DNA of 64,000 nucleotides from Maccoyibacter intestinihominis. Lineage in GTDB: Bacteria; Bacillota; Clostridia; Lachnospirales; Lachnospiraceae. Shown here one piece after another: positions 32,364-40,988 of the stretch. The notes under the pieces are model-generated. The model worked only from the letters and a program-made list of their open reading frames with translations. It had not been told where the DNA came from and ran no database searches. The stretch is taken from NCBI RefSeq assembly GCF_040096355.1, contig NZ_JBBMEX010000006.1, forward strand, positions 119,262 through 183,261, written 5' to 3'. Positions within the stretch are counted from its first letter, which is position 1; every line of letters begins with the position of its first letter. A program made the position numbers and the translations under genes.

Positions 32364-33053
32364 TTATCTGCCCTCCTCTTTTCCGGTATCCGCTGTCTCT
32401 TCCGGTAATTTTCCGGTACACATAGACAGATGGTCACAACCTTTACAGTCTCCGGTAAGACAACCGCTTGGAGCAGCTAAAGGTTTTCCCTTTTTCTCCA
32501 TTGCTTCACGAACACAGTTCATACCGGCAACTAAAAATGCCAGAACTAAGAATGCTCCCGGAGCCATGATGAAAATTGTGATTCCAAGTGTTGCACCTAA
32601 AATCTGACGGATAAAACCGATACATACCAGACCGATCGTAAAACCAAGACCCATTCCAAGTCCGTCAAATGCAGATGGAATGACCGGATTTTTGGATGCA
32701 TAGCTCTCTGCTCTTCCAAGGATGATACAGTTTACAACGATCAGCGGGATATACACACCTAAGGATTCCGATAAGGAAGGTGTATACGCCTGCATGATAA
32801 ACTGCACGACAGTAACAAGGGATGCTACAATTACAATGTAAGCCGGCATACGAACGCCATTTGGAATGACCTTACGAAATGCGGAGATCAACAGGTTTGA
32901 CATTACTAAAACCACAGTTGTTGAAAGTCCCATTCCAAGTCCGTTGATCGCAGAAGATGTAACTGCCAATGTCGGACACATACCTAACATCAGTACGAAG
33001 GTCGGATTTTCTTTGATAATACCATTGTATAATCTTTCAACATTTCTGTTCAT
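32364..33053 (-). CDS. rnfE: Rnf electron transport complex subunit E
   Basis: This 229-residue membrane subunit is related to NqrD and to RnfA. Conserved parts are NPTFVLMLGMCPTLAVTSSA (key part LGMCPTLAVT, with the cluster cysteine) and VVNCIILGRAESYASKNPV. A cysteine-bearing cytoplasmic tail (TGDCKGCDHLSMC) follows the last helix; such a tail is a variable feature and might bind a metal or a cluster. rnfE stops next to the rnfA start. Confidence 0.95.
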   Translation of the reverse strand: MNRNVERLYNGIIKENPTFVLMLGMCPTLAVTSSAINGLGMGLSTTVVLVMSNLLISAFRKVIPNGVRMPAYIVIVASLVTVVQFIMQAYTPSLSESLGVYIPLIVVNCIILGRAESYASKNPVIPSAFDGLGMGLGFTIGLVCIGFIRQILGATLGITIFIMAPGAFLVLAFLVAGMNCVREAMEKKGKPLAAPSGCLTGDCKGCDHLSMCTGKLPEETADTGKEEGR

Positions 33054-33055
33054 GC

Positions 33056-33667
33056 TTAATTACCTCCCTGTAAGACCGTCTGAAAATATACCAGTGAAGC
33101 ATTGACTGCATTGGTTACGGCTCTTGATGAAATGGTTGCGCCTGTTACGGCTTCGATCTCATTGTCCGCAGATGGTGCTGTCTTTACAACGGTATATGAC
33201 GATTCTGATTTATTTTCAAACTGAGAGTAAAATGCTTTTTCCTGTACTAACATACCAAGTCCCGGTGTCTCACTGATGGATGTAATGGAATATCCGTTCA
33301 ATGTGCCATCGTTGCGGATTCCGACAGAAAGTGTGATATCTGACTGGCTTCCTTCATGGGATGTTACGGAAATTACATATCCAAGCACTTCACCTGATTT
33401 ATCTAATGCTGTGTTTACAGATAAGATCTCATCATTGGCATAATCGCTCTTAGCGATGATATCCTCTGCTTTTTTTGCATCAAAATCCTTATATTCTTCA
33501 AAGGAATCAGCATCCTTAAATACATTCCGGTAGGACTCCTGTTCTGCTTCATAATTTACTTTTGCAATAGGACCCTTTGTGATTTCATTGACCACACCGA
33601 GGATCAGGCCTAAAACAAGGGTAAAGGCAGTTAAGATCATTGCATCTTTGACAATCTTTTTATTCAT
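33056..33667 (-). CDS. rnfG: Rnf electron transport complex subunit G (covalent FMN)
   Basis: This 203-residue protein has one N-terminal membrane helix (about 8-27) and an extracytoplasmic FMN-binding domain. The flavinylation motif TGATIS has its acceptor threonine at T178, the target of ApbE. GLGMLVQEKAFYSQF is the usual preceding motif. It overlaps rnfD by eight bases. FMN here passes electrons between the membrane 2Fe-2S site and RnfD. Confidence 0.95.
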   Translation of the reverse strand: MNKKIVKDAMILTAFTLVLGLILGVVNEITKGPIAKVNYEAEQESYRNVFKDADSFEEYKDFDAKKAEDIIAKSDYANDEILSVNTALDKSGEVLGYVISVTSHEGSQSDITLSVGIRNDGTLNGYSITSISETPGLGMLVQEKAFYSQFENKSESSYTVVKTAPSADNEIEAVTGATISSRAVTNAVNASLVYFQTVLQGGN

Positions 33668-34601
33668 GCTTCTTTCCCTCCTTTTTCACGCCAAACGCTT
33701 TCGGGATCGTATGCTTTTCAATGATCGGCACTAAGAGGTTGCCTAAGATGATTGCAAACGATACACCTTCTGCATTTGCACCGAACAGGCGGAATAATCC
33801 GGTCAGGATACCCAACAGGATACCATAGATGATCTTTCCGCTTGGTGTGATCGGTGATGTGACATAATCGGTTGCCATGAAAAATGCTCCAAGCATCAGA
33901 CCGCCTCCGCAAAGCTGTGCGGCAATATAGTTCACATCAAATCCTTTTCCACTAAAGATCAGTAAAAATACAACAAAGGTGATCAGATAACTTCCCGGGA
34001 TGCGAAGGTCAATGACACCCATCAGGATCAGGAAAACAGCTCCAATCAAAAGTGCAATGACGGAGGTCTCTCCGATCGTTCCTGCGGTTGTTCCAAGGAA
34101 CATCTTCATAGTATCTACGCTCTCGCCGTTTCTCATCAGGGCTAACGGAGTTGCTCCGGTAACACCGTCATAGGTAAAACTTGTCATGGTGCTTGCAAAA
34201 GATACAAGCAGGAAACAACGTGCTCCAAGTGCCGGGTTCATAAAGTTCTGACCCAGTCCTCCGAATAACATCTTGACAATGACGATTGCGAACACGCTTC
34301 CAAGTACTGCCTGCCAGATTGGAAGGGTATATGGAAGGTTCAATGCTAATAATAATCCGGTTAACACGGCACTGAAGTCTGTTATCGTACTCTTTTTATG
34401 TACAATCTTTTCAAAAATCCATTCTGATGCCACACAGGTTGCGATACAGACTGCAATCAATAACAAAGCCCGCAGCCCGAAGTTGTACACACCAAAGATA
34501 CTTGCCGGCAGTAATGCGATAATGACATAGAGCATGATTTTTGCCGAGGTATCTTTCGCACGGATGTGCGGCGAAGATGATATATTATATAACTCACTCA
34601 C
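33660..34601 (-). CDS. rnfD: Rnf electron transport complex subunit D (covalent FMN)
   Basis: This 313-residue polytopic protein is related to NqrB. It has about ten helices; the N-terminal SSSPHIRAKDTSAKIM and GGLGQNFMNPALGARCFLL are signature regions. The covalent FMN site is DGVTGAT with T151. The C-terminal AEGVSFAIILGNLLVPIIE is also conserved. It lies 17 bases after rnfC and overlaps rnfG. Confidence 0.96.
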   Translation of the reverse strand: MSELYNISSSPHIRAKDTSAKIMLYVIIALLPASIFGVYNFGLRALLLIAVCIATCVASEWIFEKIVHKKSTITDFSAVLTGLLLALNLPYTLPIWQAVLGSVFAIVIVKMLFGGLGQNFMNPALGARCFLLVSFASTMTSFTYDGVTGATPLALMRNGESVDTMKMFLGTTAGTIGETSVIALLIGAVFLILMGVIDLRIPGSYLITFVVFLLIFSGKGFDVNYIAAQLCGGGLMLGAFFMATDYVTSPITPSGKIIYGILLGILTGLFRLFGANAEGVSFAIILGNLLVPIIEKHTIPKAFGVKKEGKKHE

Positions 34602-34617
34602 AGTTCTACACCTCTTT

Positions 34618-35940
34618 CTATTGTTTCTTTCTTCTCTCTGCTAAGATCTGTTTTTTCATGGTCTTGATATATTGTGCTAACGGACGTTTTGCAGGACATA
34701 TATAACTGCAGCTTCCACATTCAATACACTCCATACCATTCCATTTTTCAAAACTTTCCGAATCATGGAACTGTGACATTTTTGCAAGTCGAGATGGAAC
34801 GATCTGCTCCGGACAGACAGATACGCAACGTCCACAGTTGATACATGCTGTCACTTCACTTGCTGAAACATCATCTTTTTTAAAGCACAGCAGGGAGGAT
34901 GACGTCTTTGTTGTCGGAATCTCCAGACTAAAGACTGCAAATCCCATCATCGGTCCACCGGAGATCATCTTTTCCGGATCTTCCTTAAATCCGCCTGCTT
35001 CTTCTAAAATTTCCGCATAGCTCATACCGATACAGTATTCAAAATTGCCCGGATTTGCAACAGCGTCACCTGTTACGGTAAAGATTCTGTCCATTACCGG
35101 TTTCCCTTCTTTGACTGCACGGTTGATCGCTACTAAAGTCTCCACGTTATCTACAATACATCCTGCATCAGCCGGAAGCATCTTAGAATTGATTGCACGT
35201 CCGGTGGTTGCATAGATCAACTGACGCTCACCACCCTGTGGATACTTTGTCTTTAATGGCATTACTTCTATGCGTTCCTCATCCTTTGTCAGCTCTTTCA
35301 ACTTCTGGATACAATCCGGTTTGTTGTCTTCCACACCGAGGATTCCCTTCGCATGGTCAAACAGACGCAGGACGATTTTCATACCGCCGATCAGTTCTTC
35401 CGGATTCTCTAACATTCTCCGGTAATCTGCAGTCAGATATGGCTCACACTCTGCACAGTTTGCAATAATAAATTCAATCTTATCAGGCTCCTTTGGTGAG
35501 AGCTTTACATGTGTCGGGAATCCGGCACCTCCCATACCTACTACGCCTGCTTCTTTTACTTTTTCAATAATCTGCTCTTTAGAAAGACTTGCAACATCTT
35601 CCACACCATGGAAATCTGTTTCTTTCATCTCTCCATCATTTTCAATAATGATAGAATTTACCAGATCACCGGTCGCTACATGTCTTGGCTCGATTGCCTT
35701 TACCGTACCGGATACGGATGCGAAAACCGGTGCAGACACAAATCCGCCTGCTTCTGCAATCTTTTGTCCTCTTAAGACCGTATCACCTACTGCAACAATT
35801 GGTGATGCCGGTGCTCCGATGTGCTGAGACAATGGATAGACCAGAATTTCTTTGGGTTTGATTCTTCGTATCGGCTGATCCTTTGCGAGATCTTTGCCAT
35901 CGTAGGGATGGACTCCGCCTTTAAATGTCGAAATACCCAT
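34618..35940 (-). CDS. rnfC: Rnf electron transport complex subunit C (NAD+ site)
   Basis: This 440-residue soluble subunit exchanges electrons with NAD(H). It has an N-terminal barrel (TFKGGVHPYDGKDLAKDQPI), a flavin/NAD domain resembling NuoF (GVVGMGGAGFPTHVKL, NCAECEPYLTAD), an SLBB part and two 4Fe-4S clusters (CINCGRCVSVCPEQIVP and CIECGSCSYICPAKRPL). It is the first gene of the operon, with GAGGGG before the ATG and a good promoter upstream. The gene order C-D-G-E-A-B is the clostridial/acetogen one. Confidence 0.96.
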   Translation of the reverse strand: MGISTFKGGVHPYDGKDLAKDQPIRRIKPKEILVYPLSQHIGAPASPIVAVGDTVLRGQKIAEAGGFVSAPVFASVSGTVKAIEPRHVATGDLVNSIIIENDGEMKETDFHGVEDVASLSKEQIIEKVKEAGVVGMGGAGFPTHVKLSPKEPDKIEFIIANCAECEPYLTADYRRMLENPEELIGGMKIVLRLFDHAKGILGVEDNKPDCIQKLKELTKDEERIEVMPLKTKYPQGGERQLIYATTGRAINSKMLPADAGCIVDNVETLVAINRAVKEGKPVMDRIFTVTGDAVANPGNFEYCIGMSYAEILEEAGGFKEDPEKMISGGPMMGFAVFSLEIPTTKTSSSLLCFKKDDVSASEVTACINCGRCVSVCPEQIVPSRLAKMSQFHDSESFEKWNGMECIECGSCSYICPAKRPLAQYIKTMKKQILAERRKKQ

Positions 35941-36011
35941 TTTGTTCCCCTCTTTCCTAAGTTATTTTTTGTGTCGTTGTACTGATCCCCTCTCATACAA
36001 CTTTCCGCTAT

Positions 36012-36039
36012 ATTATACCATATACCCATAATTCTACAA
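36012..36039 (-). promoter_or_regulatory. Sigma-A promoter of the rnf operon
   Basis: Minus strand: TTGTAG (36034-36039), 16 bases, perfect TATAAT (36012-36017); leader about 65 bases to rnfC. Confidence 0.8.
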
Positions 36040-36103
36040 CCGTTTTCCCTGCAAAATTCATGTTAATTTTCCTTGCACAGAGAAAAATACACGAAAAAAA
36101 TAT

Positions 36104-36131
36104 TTGTAAAAGAAACAGAATATGGTAGAAT
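36104..36131 (+). promoter_or_regulatory. Sigma-A promoter of yprB
   Basis: TTGTAA (36104-36109), 16 bases, TAGAAT (36126-36131) with an upstream TG (TGGTAGAAT, extended -10). It overlaps the in-frame ATG at 36122, which therefore cannot be the start codon. Confidence 0.8.
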
Positions 36132-36163
36132 ATTTCCATGATAAACAGGAGGAAAGAAAAACG

Positions 36164-37264
36164 ATGCAGACCTGGCACAAAGAGTTAAATTTTGACAATA
36201 CCAATTCCCTTACAAATGCTTTATTTGCAGAGGATTCTGTATTTTTTGATATTGAAACCACCGGATTTTCTCCGGTAAATACTTCGCTATATCTGATCGG
36301 CTGTGCCAGAAGAAAGGGAAACCTCATCTGTATCGATCAGTTTTTCGCCGACACACCGGACGAAGAACGTCTGATCCTATCTGCTTTTTTAGAATTGTTA
36401 AAACCATACCGGACACTGATCACTTTTAACGGACTTGGATTCGACATTCCTTATCTGACTGCAAAATGCCAGACCTATGGGATGCCTGCTCCGTTTTTAG
36501 AGTTTTCAAATTTGGATATTTTCCGTGCTCTTTCGAAATTCAAAAAGATTTTCAAACTGCCGAATTTAAAGCAAAAGACCGTAGAAAAATTCTTAGGGAT
36601 CGGCAGGGAGGATCTCTATTCCGGCGGCGATCTGATCAACGTCTATCATCAGTATGTTGCCACGCAGGAGGAAGAGGCACGTTATCTTTTACAGATTCAC
36701 AACTATGAAGATGTCTTAGGCATGATCGATCTGCTTCCGATCCTCTCCTATCCTCAGATTTTTCAGGGAGCTTTTACGGTAGATTCCATTGTAAAAAATC
36801 TCTATGAGGACTATCAGAGCATTACCAAGAACGAATGTATCATCACATTAAAGAACCAGTATCCGGTGCCAAAACGTATCTCCTATGGATTTGATCAATT
36901 TTATCTGACCAGCTATCAGGATACCACGAAGCTGAGTATCAAAATCTACAGTGGTGAGTTGAAATATTTCTATCCGAATTATAAGGATTACTACTATCTG
37001 CCGGAGGAGGATACTGCTATTCATAAAAGTGTTGCCTTTTATGTAGACAAGAATTACCGGACGAAAGCCAAAGCAGCTACCTGTTACAGCAAAAAGACCG
37101 GCTGTTTCCTGCCCCAGCATCAGGTTGTGGTCTCTCCTTATTTTAAATTAGAATACCATGATAAGATCACTTATTTTGAATTGACGGATGAATTCATTGA
37201 CAATGAGACGGATGTGAAAGCCTATGTGATGCATGTGTTATCACTGCTGTTGATGGCAAAGTAA
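36164..37264 (+). CDS. YprB-like ribonuclease H-fold 3'-5' exonuclease domain protein
   Basis: This 366-residue protein contains a DEDD-type exonuclease fold: FFDIETTGF (first acidic pair), NGLGFDIPYLTAK (third acidic residue) and HNYEDVLGM near the end of the domain (about residue 185), which supplies the last aspartate. This is the RNase_H_2/YprB family, whose nucleic acid substrate is not established. The C-terminal 170 residues are less conserved and may bind nucleic acid. The start at 36164 has AGGAGG 11 bases upstream; the promoter described above excludes the earlier ATG. Confidence 0.85.
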   Translation: MQTWHKELNFDNTNSLTNALFAEDSVFFDIETTGFSPVNTSLYLIGCARRKGNLICIDQFFADTPDEERLILSAFLELLKPYRTLITFNGLGFDIPYLTAKCQTYGMPAPFLEFSNLDIFRALSKFKKIFKLPNLKQKTVEKFLGIGREDLYSGGDLINVYHQYVATQEEEARYLLQIHNYEDVLGMIDLLPILSYPQIFQGAFTVDSIVKNLYEDYQSITKNECIITLKNQYPVPKRISYGFDQFYLTSYQDTTKLSIKIYSGELKYFYPNYKDYYYLPEEDTAIHKSVAFYVDKNYRTKAKAATCYSKKTGCFLPQHQVVVSPYFKLEYHDKITYFELTDEFIDNETDVKAYVMHVLSLLLMAK

Positions 37265-37384
37265 ATCTTCTTAAAATATTTTACACTAAATAACATATAA
37301 AATCTTTTTTAAGAAAATTTAAGTGAGATAGTTATATAAAACTTAATAATTTAGAAATATTTACTTAGAAATTTGAGAACTTAG

Positions 37385-37422
37385 AAAAAACCTCAGGCTA
37401 CCATACCAGTGCCTGAGGTTTT
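37385..37422. terminator. Bidirectional terminator between yprB and cheR
   Basis: CCTCAGGC and GCCTGAGG form an eight-pair core extended by A/T runs, with a 12-base loop. The T-run is six long on the minus strand (end of the cmk-ispH-rpsA-cheR unit) and four on the plus strand. Confidence 0.88.
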
Positions 37423-37425
37423 GTA

Positions 37426-38202
37426 TTACCTCCCTTTTTCAAAGAAAAAGGATTTGTTTCTTCTGAAGTTAAGTTCTTTATAATTGGTAATCTGCTCCGT
37501 ACTGCCAATGAATAACAGTCCGTCATTTACCAATGACCGGTTAAACTTCCGGTAAATCTCATCTTTCGCTTCTTCCGTGAAATAAATCACAACATTTCTG
37601 CACACGATCAGGTGGCAGTCAGACGGATACGTATCTTTGAGCAAGTCATGTTCACGAAATTCTACACATTTTTTAATCTGGTCAGAAATCTGATATGAAG
37701 AACCTACCTGTTTGAAGTATTTCTTCTTAAAGTCATCCGGCACAGAAGCAATGCTCTTTTCGTTATAAATGCCAAGTCTTGCTTTATCTAAGACCTGCTT
37801 GTCTATGTCTGTTGCTATAATATGAATATTTTCTAACGGAAGATGTCTTGACAATGCCATAACCAGTGAATATGGTTCATCGCCTGTGGAACAGGCAGCA
37901 CTCCAAATCTTCAATCTCTTTCCAAACTTCTGGATCAGTGCCGGGAACAGTTCTTTTTCTAAAACTGTCCATTGTTCCGGATTCCGGTAAAACTCTGATA
38001 CATTAATGGTTAAGAAATTGATAAATTGTTCGAATTTTTCCTTATCACTTTTGATCAGTCTGACATAGTCATCATAAGAAGTCTTGTTGTTCTTTGTGAT
38101 CAATGTGTCAATCCGACGTCTCATCTGCTTTTCTTTATAAGCATTCAGATCAATCGTTGTCAAATTGTAAACATCTTTTTTAAACTTCTCGTAACCTTCC
38201 AT
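37426..38202 (-). CDS. CheR-type chemotaxis protein methyltransferase
   Basis: This 258-residue enzyme methylates glutamates of chemoreceptors with S-adenosylmethionine. The N-terminal helical domain leads to FLTINVSEFYRNPEQW, the SAM-binding motif is IWSAACSTGDEPYSLVM, and HLIVCRNVVIYF and LLFIGSTEQ follow, all CheR hallmarks. No other chemotaxis gene adjoins it; instead it comes 16 bases after rpsA, at the end of the cmk-ispH-rpsA unit. CGGAGA precedes its ATG. A protein with a chemoreceptor signalling tip is encoded at 62.9-63.7 kb. Confidence 0.92.
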   Translation of the reverse strand: MEGYEKFKKDVYNLTTIDLNAYKEKQMRRRIDTLITKNNKTSYDDYVRLIKSDKEKFEQFINFLTINVSEFYRNPEQWTVLEKELFPALIQKFGKRLKIWSAACSTGDEPYSLVMALSRHLPLENIHIIATDIDKQVLDKARLGIYNEKSIASVPDDFKKKYFKQVGSSYQISDQIKKCVEFREHDLLKDTYPSDCHLIVCRNVVIYFTEEAKDEIYRKFNRSLVNDGLLFIGSTEQITNYKELNFRRNKSFFFEKGR

Positions 38203-38218
38203 TCACTATCTCCGGATT

Positions 38219-39349
38219 TTATTCTGCGTCTAACTCACTTGCTACCGCATCAATATCTACGTCTGCTACGTCAGCATCGTCTTCTTCCTGCTGTGGCTGT
38301 GCCTGTAATGCTTTGATGCTTAAGCTGATCTTTTTCTCTTCTTCATTGAAGTCAACGATCTTTGCTTCGATTTCCTGTCCAACGCTTAATACGTCAGATG
38401 GTTTCTCTACATGCTCAGAAGAGATCTGGGATACATGAAGTAATGCATCTACGCCAGGATCTAATTCTACGAATGCACCAAAGTCTGTCATTCTTGCAAC
38501 AACACCTTTTACAACATTGCCTACTGCATATTTCTCAGCAGCGTTGTTCCAAGGATTCTGATCCTCAAATTTCATGGATAATGCAATCTTGTTTCCGTTG
38601 ATGTCTTTGATAAATGTCTTTACAACATCACCGACTTTGAATACTTTCTTTGGATTCTCAACTCTGCCCCAGGAAATCTCTGAGATATGAAGCAGTCCGT
38701 CTGCTCCGCCTAAGTCGATAAATGCACCAAAGTCTGTTACATTCTTAACAGTTCCTTCTACAACATCGCCAACTTTGATTCTTGCAAATAATTCTTTCTG
38801 CATCTCCTCTTTCTTAGCGAGTAAAAGCTGTTTTCTGTCACCGATAATTCTTCTGCGGCGAGGATTGAACTCTGTAATTACAAATTCGATTTCCTGTCCG
38901 TCATACTTTGTCAGATCTTTTTCGTATACATCAGATACTAAACTTGCAGGGATGAATACTCTGGTCTCGTCTACGACTACGCTTAAACCACCTGCTAATA
39001 CCTGTGCTACTTTTGCTGTTAATACTTCCTGATTCTCAAATGCTTCTTCTAATCTCTTGTTGCCTTTTTCTGCTGCAAGGCGTTTGTAAGAAAGGAGTAC
39101 CTGTCCTTCGCCGTCGTTTACTTTTACGACTTTGGCTTCCATGGTGTCGCCCACGGATACTACAGTTGTCAGATCTACGTTTGGTTCATTTGTGTACTCG
39201 TTTCTGGTAATAATACCGTCTGACTTGTAACCAATATTCAGGATGATCTCATCCGGTTTCACATCGATAACTGTACCTTCGACTACCTCCCCATTTCTTA
39301 TTGTTTTTAATGATTCTTCTAGCATTTGTTCAAAACTCATTTCTGACAT
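38219..39349 (-). CDS. 30S ribosomal protein S1-like protein, four S1 domains
   Basis: This 376-residue RNA-binding protein contains four S1 (OB-fold) repeats at about 15-85, 100-165, 185-255 and 270-342; the third and fourth carry the clear VEGTVKNVTDFGAFIDLGGADGLLHIS-type pattern (key: DFGAF, GLLHISEIS; and DFGAFVEL, ALLHVSQIS). Shorter than E. coli S1 (six domains), it is the typical Firmicute form that often follows ispH. The tail is acidic. The start is ATG 39349, nine bases after GAGGAGG; it overlaps ispH by 20 bases. Confidence 0.92.
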   Translation of the reverse strand: MSEMSFEQMLEESLKTIRNGEVVEGTVIDVKPDEIILNIGYKSDGIITRNEYTNEPNVDLTTVVSVGDTMEAKVVKVNDGEGQVLLSYKRLAAEKGNKRLEEAFENQEVLTAKVAQVLAGGLSVVVDETRVFIPASLVSDVYEKDLTKYDGQEIEFVITEFNPRRRRIIGDRKQLLLAKKEEMQKELFARIKVGDVVEGTVKNVTDFGAFIDLGGADGLLHISEISWGRVENPKKVFKVGDVVKTFIKDINGNKIALSMKFEDQNPWNNAAEKYAVGNVVKGVVARMTDFGAFVELDPGVDALLHVSQISSEHVEKPSDVLSVGQEIEAKIVDFNEEEKKISLSIKALQAQPQQEEDDADVADVDIDAVASELDAE

Positions 39350-40181
39350 TCTTTTGAACCTCCTCAATAATATTATTTGGGGTGGATGCCCCTGCGGTAA
39401 TACCTACGTTATCAATGGATTTCAGTTTGGTTAAATCCAAGTCATCTAGTGTCTGTATATAGTAAGTATTTTCACATTCCATTTTACATATTTCAAATAA
39501 CTTCTGCGTATTAGAACTGCTTCTGCCACCGATGACAATCATGGCTTCTGCTTCCTTTGCAATGGCACGGGCTTCTGTCTGCCGCTCCTCCGTTGCATTA
39601 CAGATTGTATTTAAAACAATTATATCATAACCTTTTTTGCAAATAATTTCAACTAATTCTTGAAATTTCTTGTAGTTAAATGTCGTTTGTGATACAATAC
39701 ATACCTTTTGTTTTCCATCTATGGCAAAATTTTCTGCTTCTTCTCTGTTCTGAATGACGGTTCGGTTCTTAGGTCCACACCATCCTTTGATACCTTCTAC
39801 CTCCGGATGCTTATCATTTCCGATGATGACGATATGCTCTCCCGCCTTCGCATGTTCCTCCACGATCCTGTGGATCTTTAAAACAAAAGGACAGGTGGCA
39901 TCGACAATTTTTAAATCCTGTTTTTTCAAAAAATCATAGACTTCTTTTGCCACACCATGGGAACGGATCACGACAGTCCCTTCGGGAATATCCTGAAATT
40001 CTTCCAGTCTGTTTATTACTTTTACGCCTTTGTTTTCTAAATCCTTTACTACTTCTTCATTGTGGATGATCGGTCCGTAAGTATACACTCTCCCTTTTTT
40101 TGCTTCCTCATAGACTTTGTTCACTGCCCGCTTGACTCCAAAACAAAAGCCCGCACTTTTCGCTAAGGTTACCTGTCTCAT
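39330..40181 (-). CDS. ispH: 4-hydroxy-3-methylbut-2-enyl diphosphate reductase
   Basis: This 283-residue iron-sulfur enzyme makes IPP and DMAPP in the last step of the MEP isoprenoid pathway. The three cluster-binding cysteines stand in SAGFCFGVKRAV (C13), DATCPFVLK and NTICNATEERQ. The conserved TGPIIHN-like YTYGPIIHNEEVV and GITAGASTP are present. The length is normal for the unfused form. It overlaps cmk by ATGA; in some Clostridia IspH and S1 are fused, here they are separate but overlapping. Confidence 0.97.
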   Translation of the reverse strand: MRQVTLAKSAGFCFGVKRAVNKVYEEAKKGRVYTYGPIIHNEEVVKDLENKGVKVINRLEEFQDIPEGTVVIRSHGVAKEVYDFLKKQDLKIVDATCPFVLKIHRIVEEHAKAGEHIVIIGNDKHPEVEGIKGWCGPKNRTVIQNREEAENFAIDGKQKVCIVSQTTFNYKKFQELVEIICKKGYDIIVLNTICNATEERQTEARAIAKEAEAMIVIGGRSSSNTQKLFEICKMECENTYYIQTLDDLDLTKLKSIDNVGITAGASTPNNIIEEVQKNVRNEF

Positions 40182-40849
40182 GCGTTACACACATCCTCAT
40201 ATAATTTTTTGATCGCTGCAACGACCTCTTCAATGCTCATATTGGAGGAATCCACCAGTGTGGCATCCTCTGCCTGACGAAGCGGAGAATTTTCGCGGTG
40301 CATATCCTGATAATCCCGCTGTTCAATGTCTGCTTCTATTTTTTCTAAATTACATTCCTGTCCTTTTTCTGACAGCTCGTCATAACGTCTTTTTGCTCTC
40401 GTAGCCACGCTTGCCGTTAAATATACTTTGACCTGTGCATCCGGAAGTACGACGGTTCCAATGTCTCTTCCGTCCATGACAACGTCTGCCTTTTTTGCAA
40501 GCTGCTGCTGTAATTCGACTAATTTTTTCCGCACCTGTCCGTATCCACTGGTTTTAGATGCCATGTTGCCGACTTCTTCTTTGCGGATCTCACCACTGAC
40601 ATTTTCACCGTTTAAAAATACCTGCTGTTCGCCGTTCTCATATTGGATCGTGATCTCTACGTTCTCACTGGCACGGCTGATCGCCTGCTCGTCCTCATTA
40701 GAGATATTGCTCCGTAAAAAATAGAGTGCCATGGCACGGTACATTGCTCCGGTATCTACATAGACAAAGCCTAATTCTTTTGCGATCTTCTTTGCAATGG
40801 TACTTTTTCCGGCGCCTGCCGGTCCATCAATTGCGATATTAAAACTCAT
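40178..40849 (-). CDS. cmk: Cytidylate kinase
   Basis: This 223-residue kinase phosphorylates CMP/dCMP. It begins NIAIDGPAGAGKST (P-loop at 8-16), followed by YVDTGAMYRA and the substrate-binding VVMDGRDIGTVVLPDA and RRYDELSEKGQ motifs, all typical of bacterial Cmk. The cmk-ispH-rpsA order is conserved in Clostridia. A 139-base gap without clear features separates it from the flavoprotein gene upstream. Confidence 0.96.
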   Translation of the reverse strand: MSFNIAIDGPAGAGKSTIAKKIAKELGFVYVDTGAMYRAMALYFLRSNISNEDEQAISRASENVEITIQYENGEQQVFLNGENVSGEIRKEEVGNMASKTSGYGQVRKKLVELQQQLAKKADVVMDGRDIGTVVLPDAQVKVYLTASVATRAKRRYDELSEKGQECNLEKIEADIEQRDYQDMHRENSPLRQAEDATLVDSSNMSIEEVVAAIKKLYEDVCNA

Positions 40850-40988
40850 GCTTGTTTCCTCACTTCCTGCTCCAATTTTTTATTTCTATCTTTCTATGAC
40901 GTTGTACTCTTTTCTTCCTATAAGTTTATGATACTACGATTTTACGACTCTATTATTTTTGTTAATTTCTACGATTTCATGCCTCATC

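Noticed and set aside
36122..36163. Longer YprB-like start at 36122
   Set aside because: The -10 box of the gene's promoter overlaps it and it has no ribosome-binding site.
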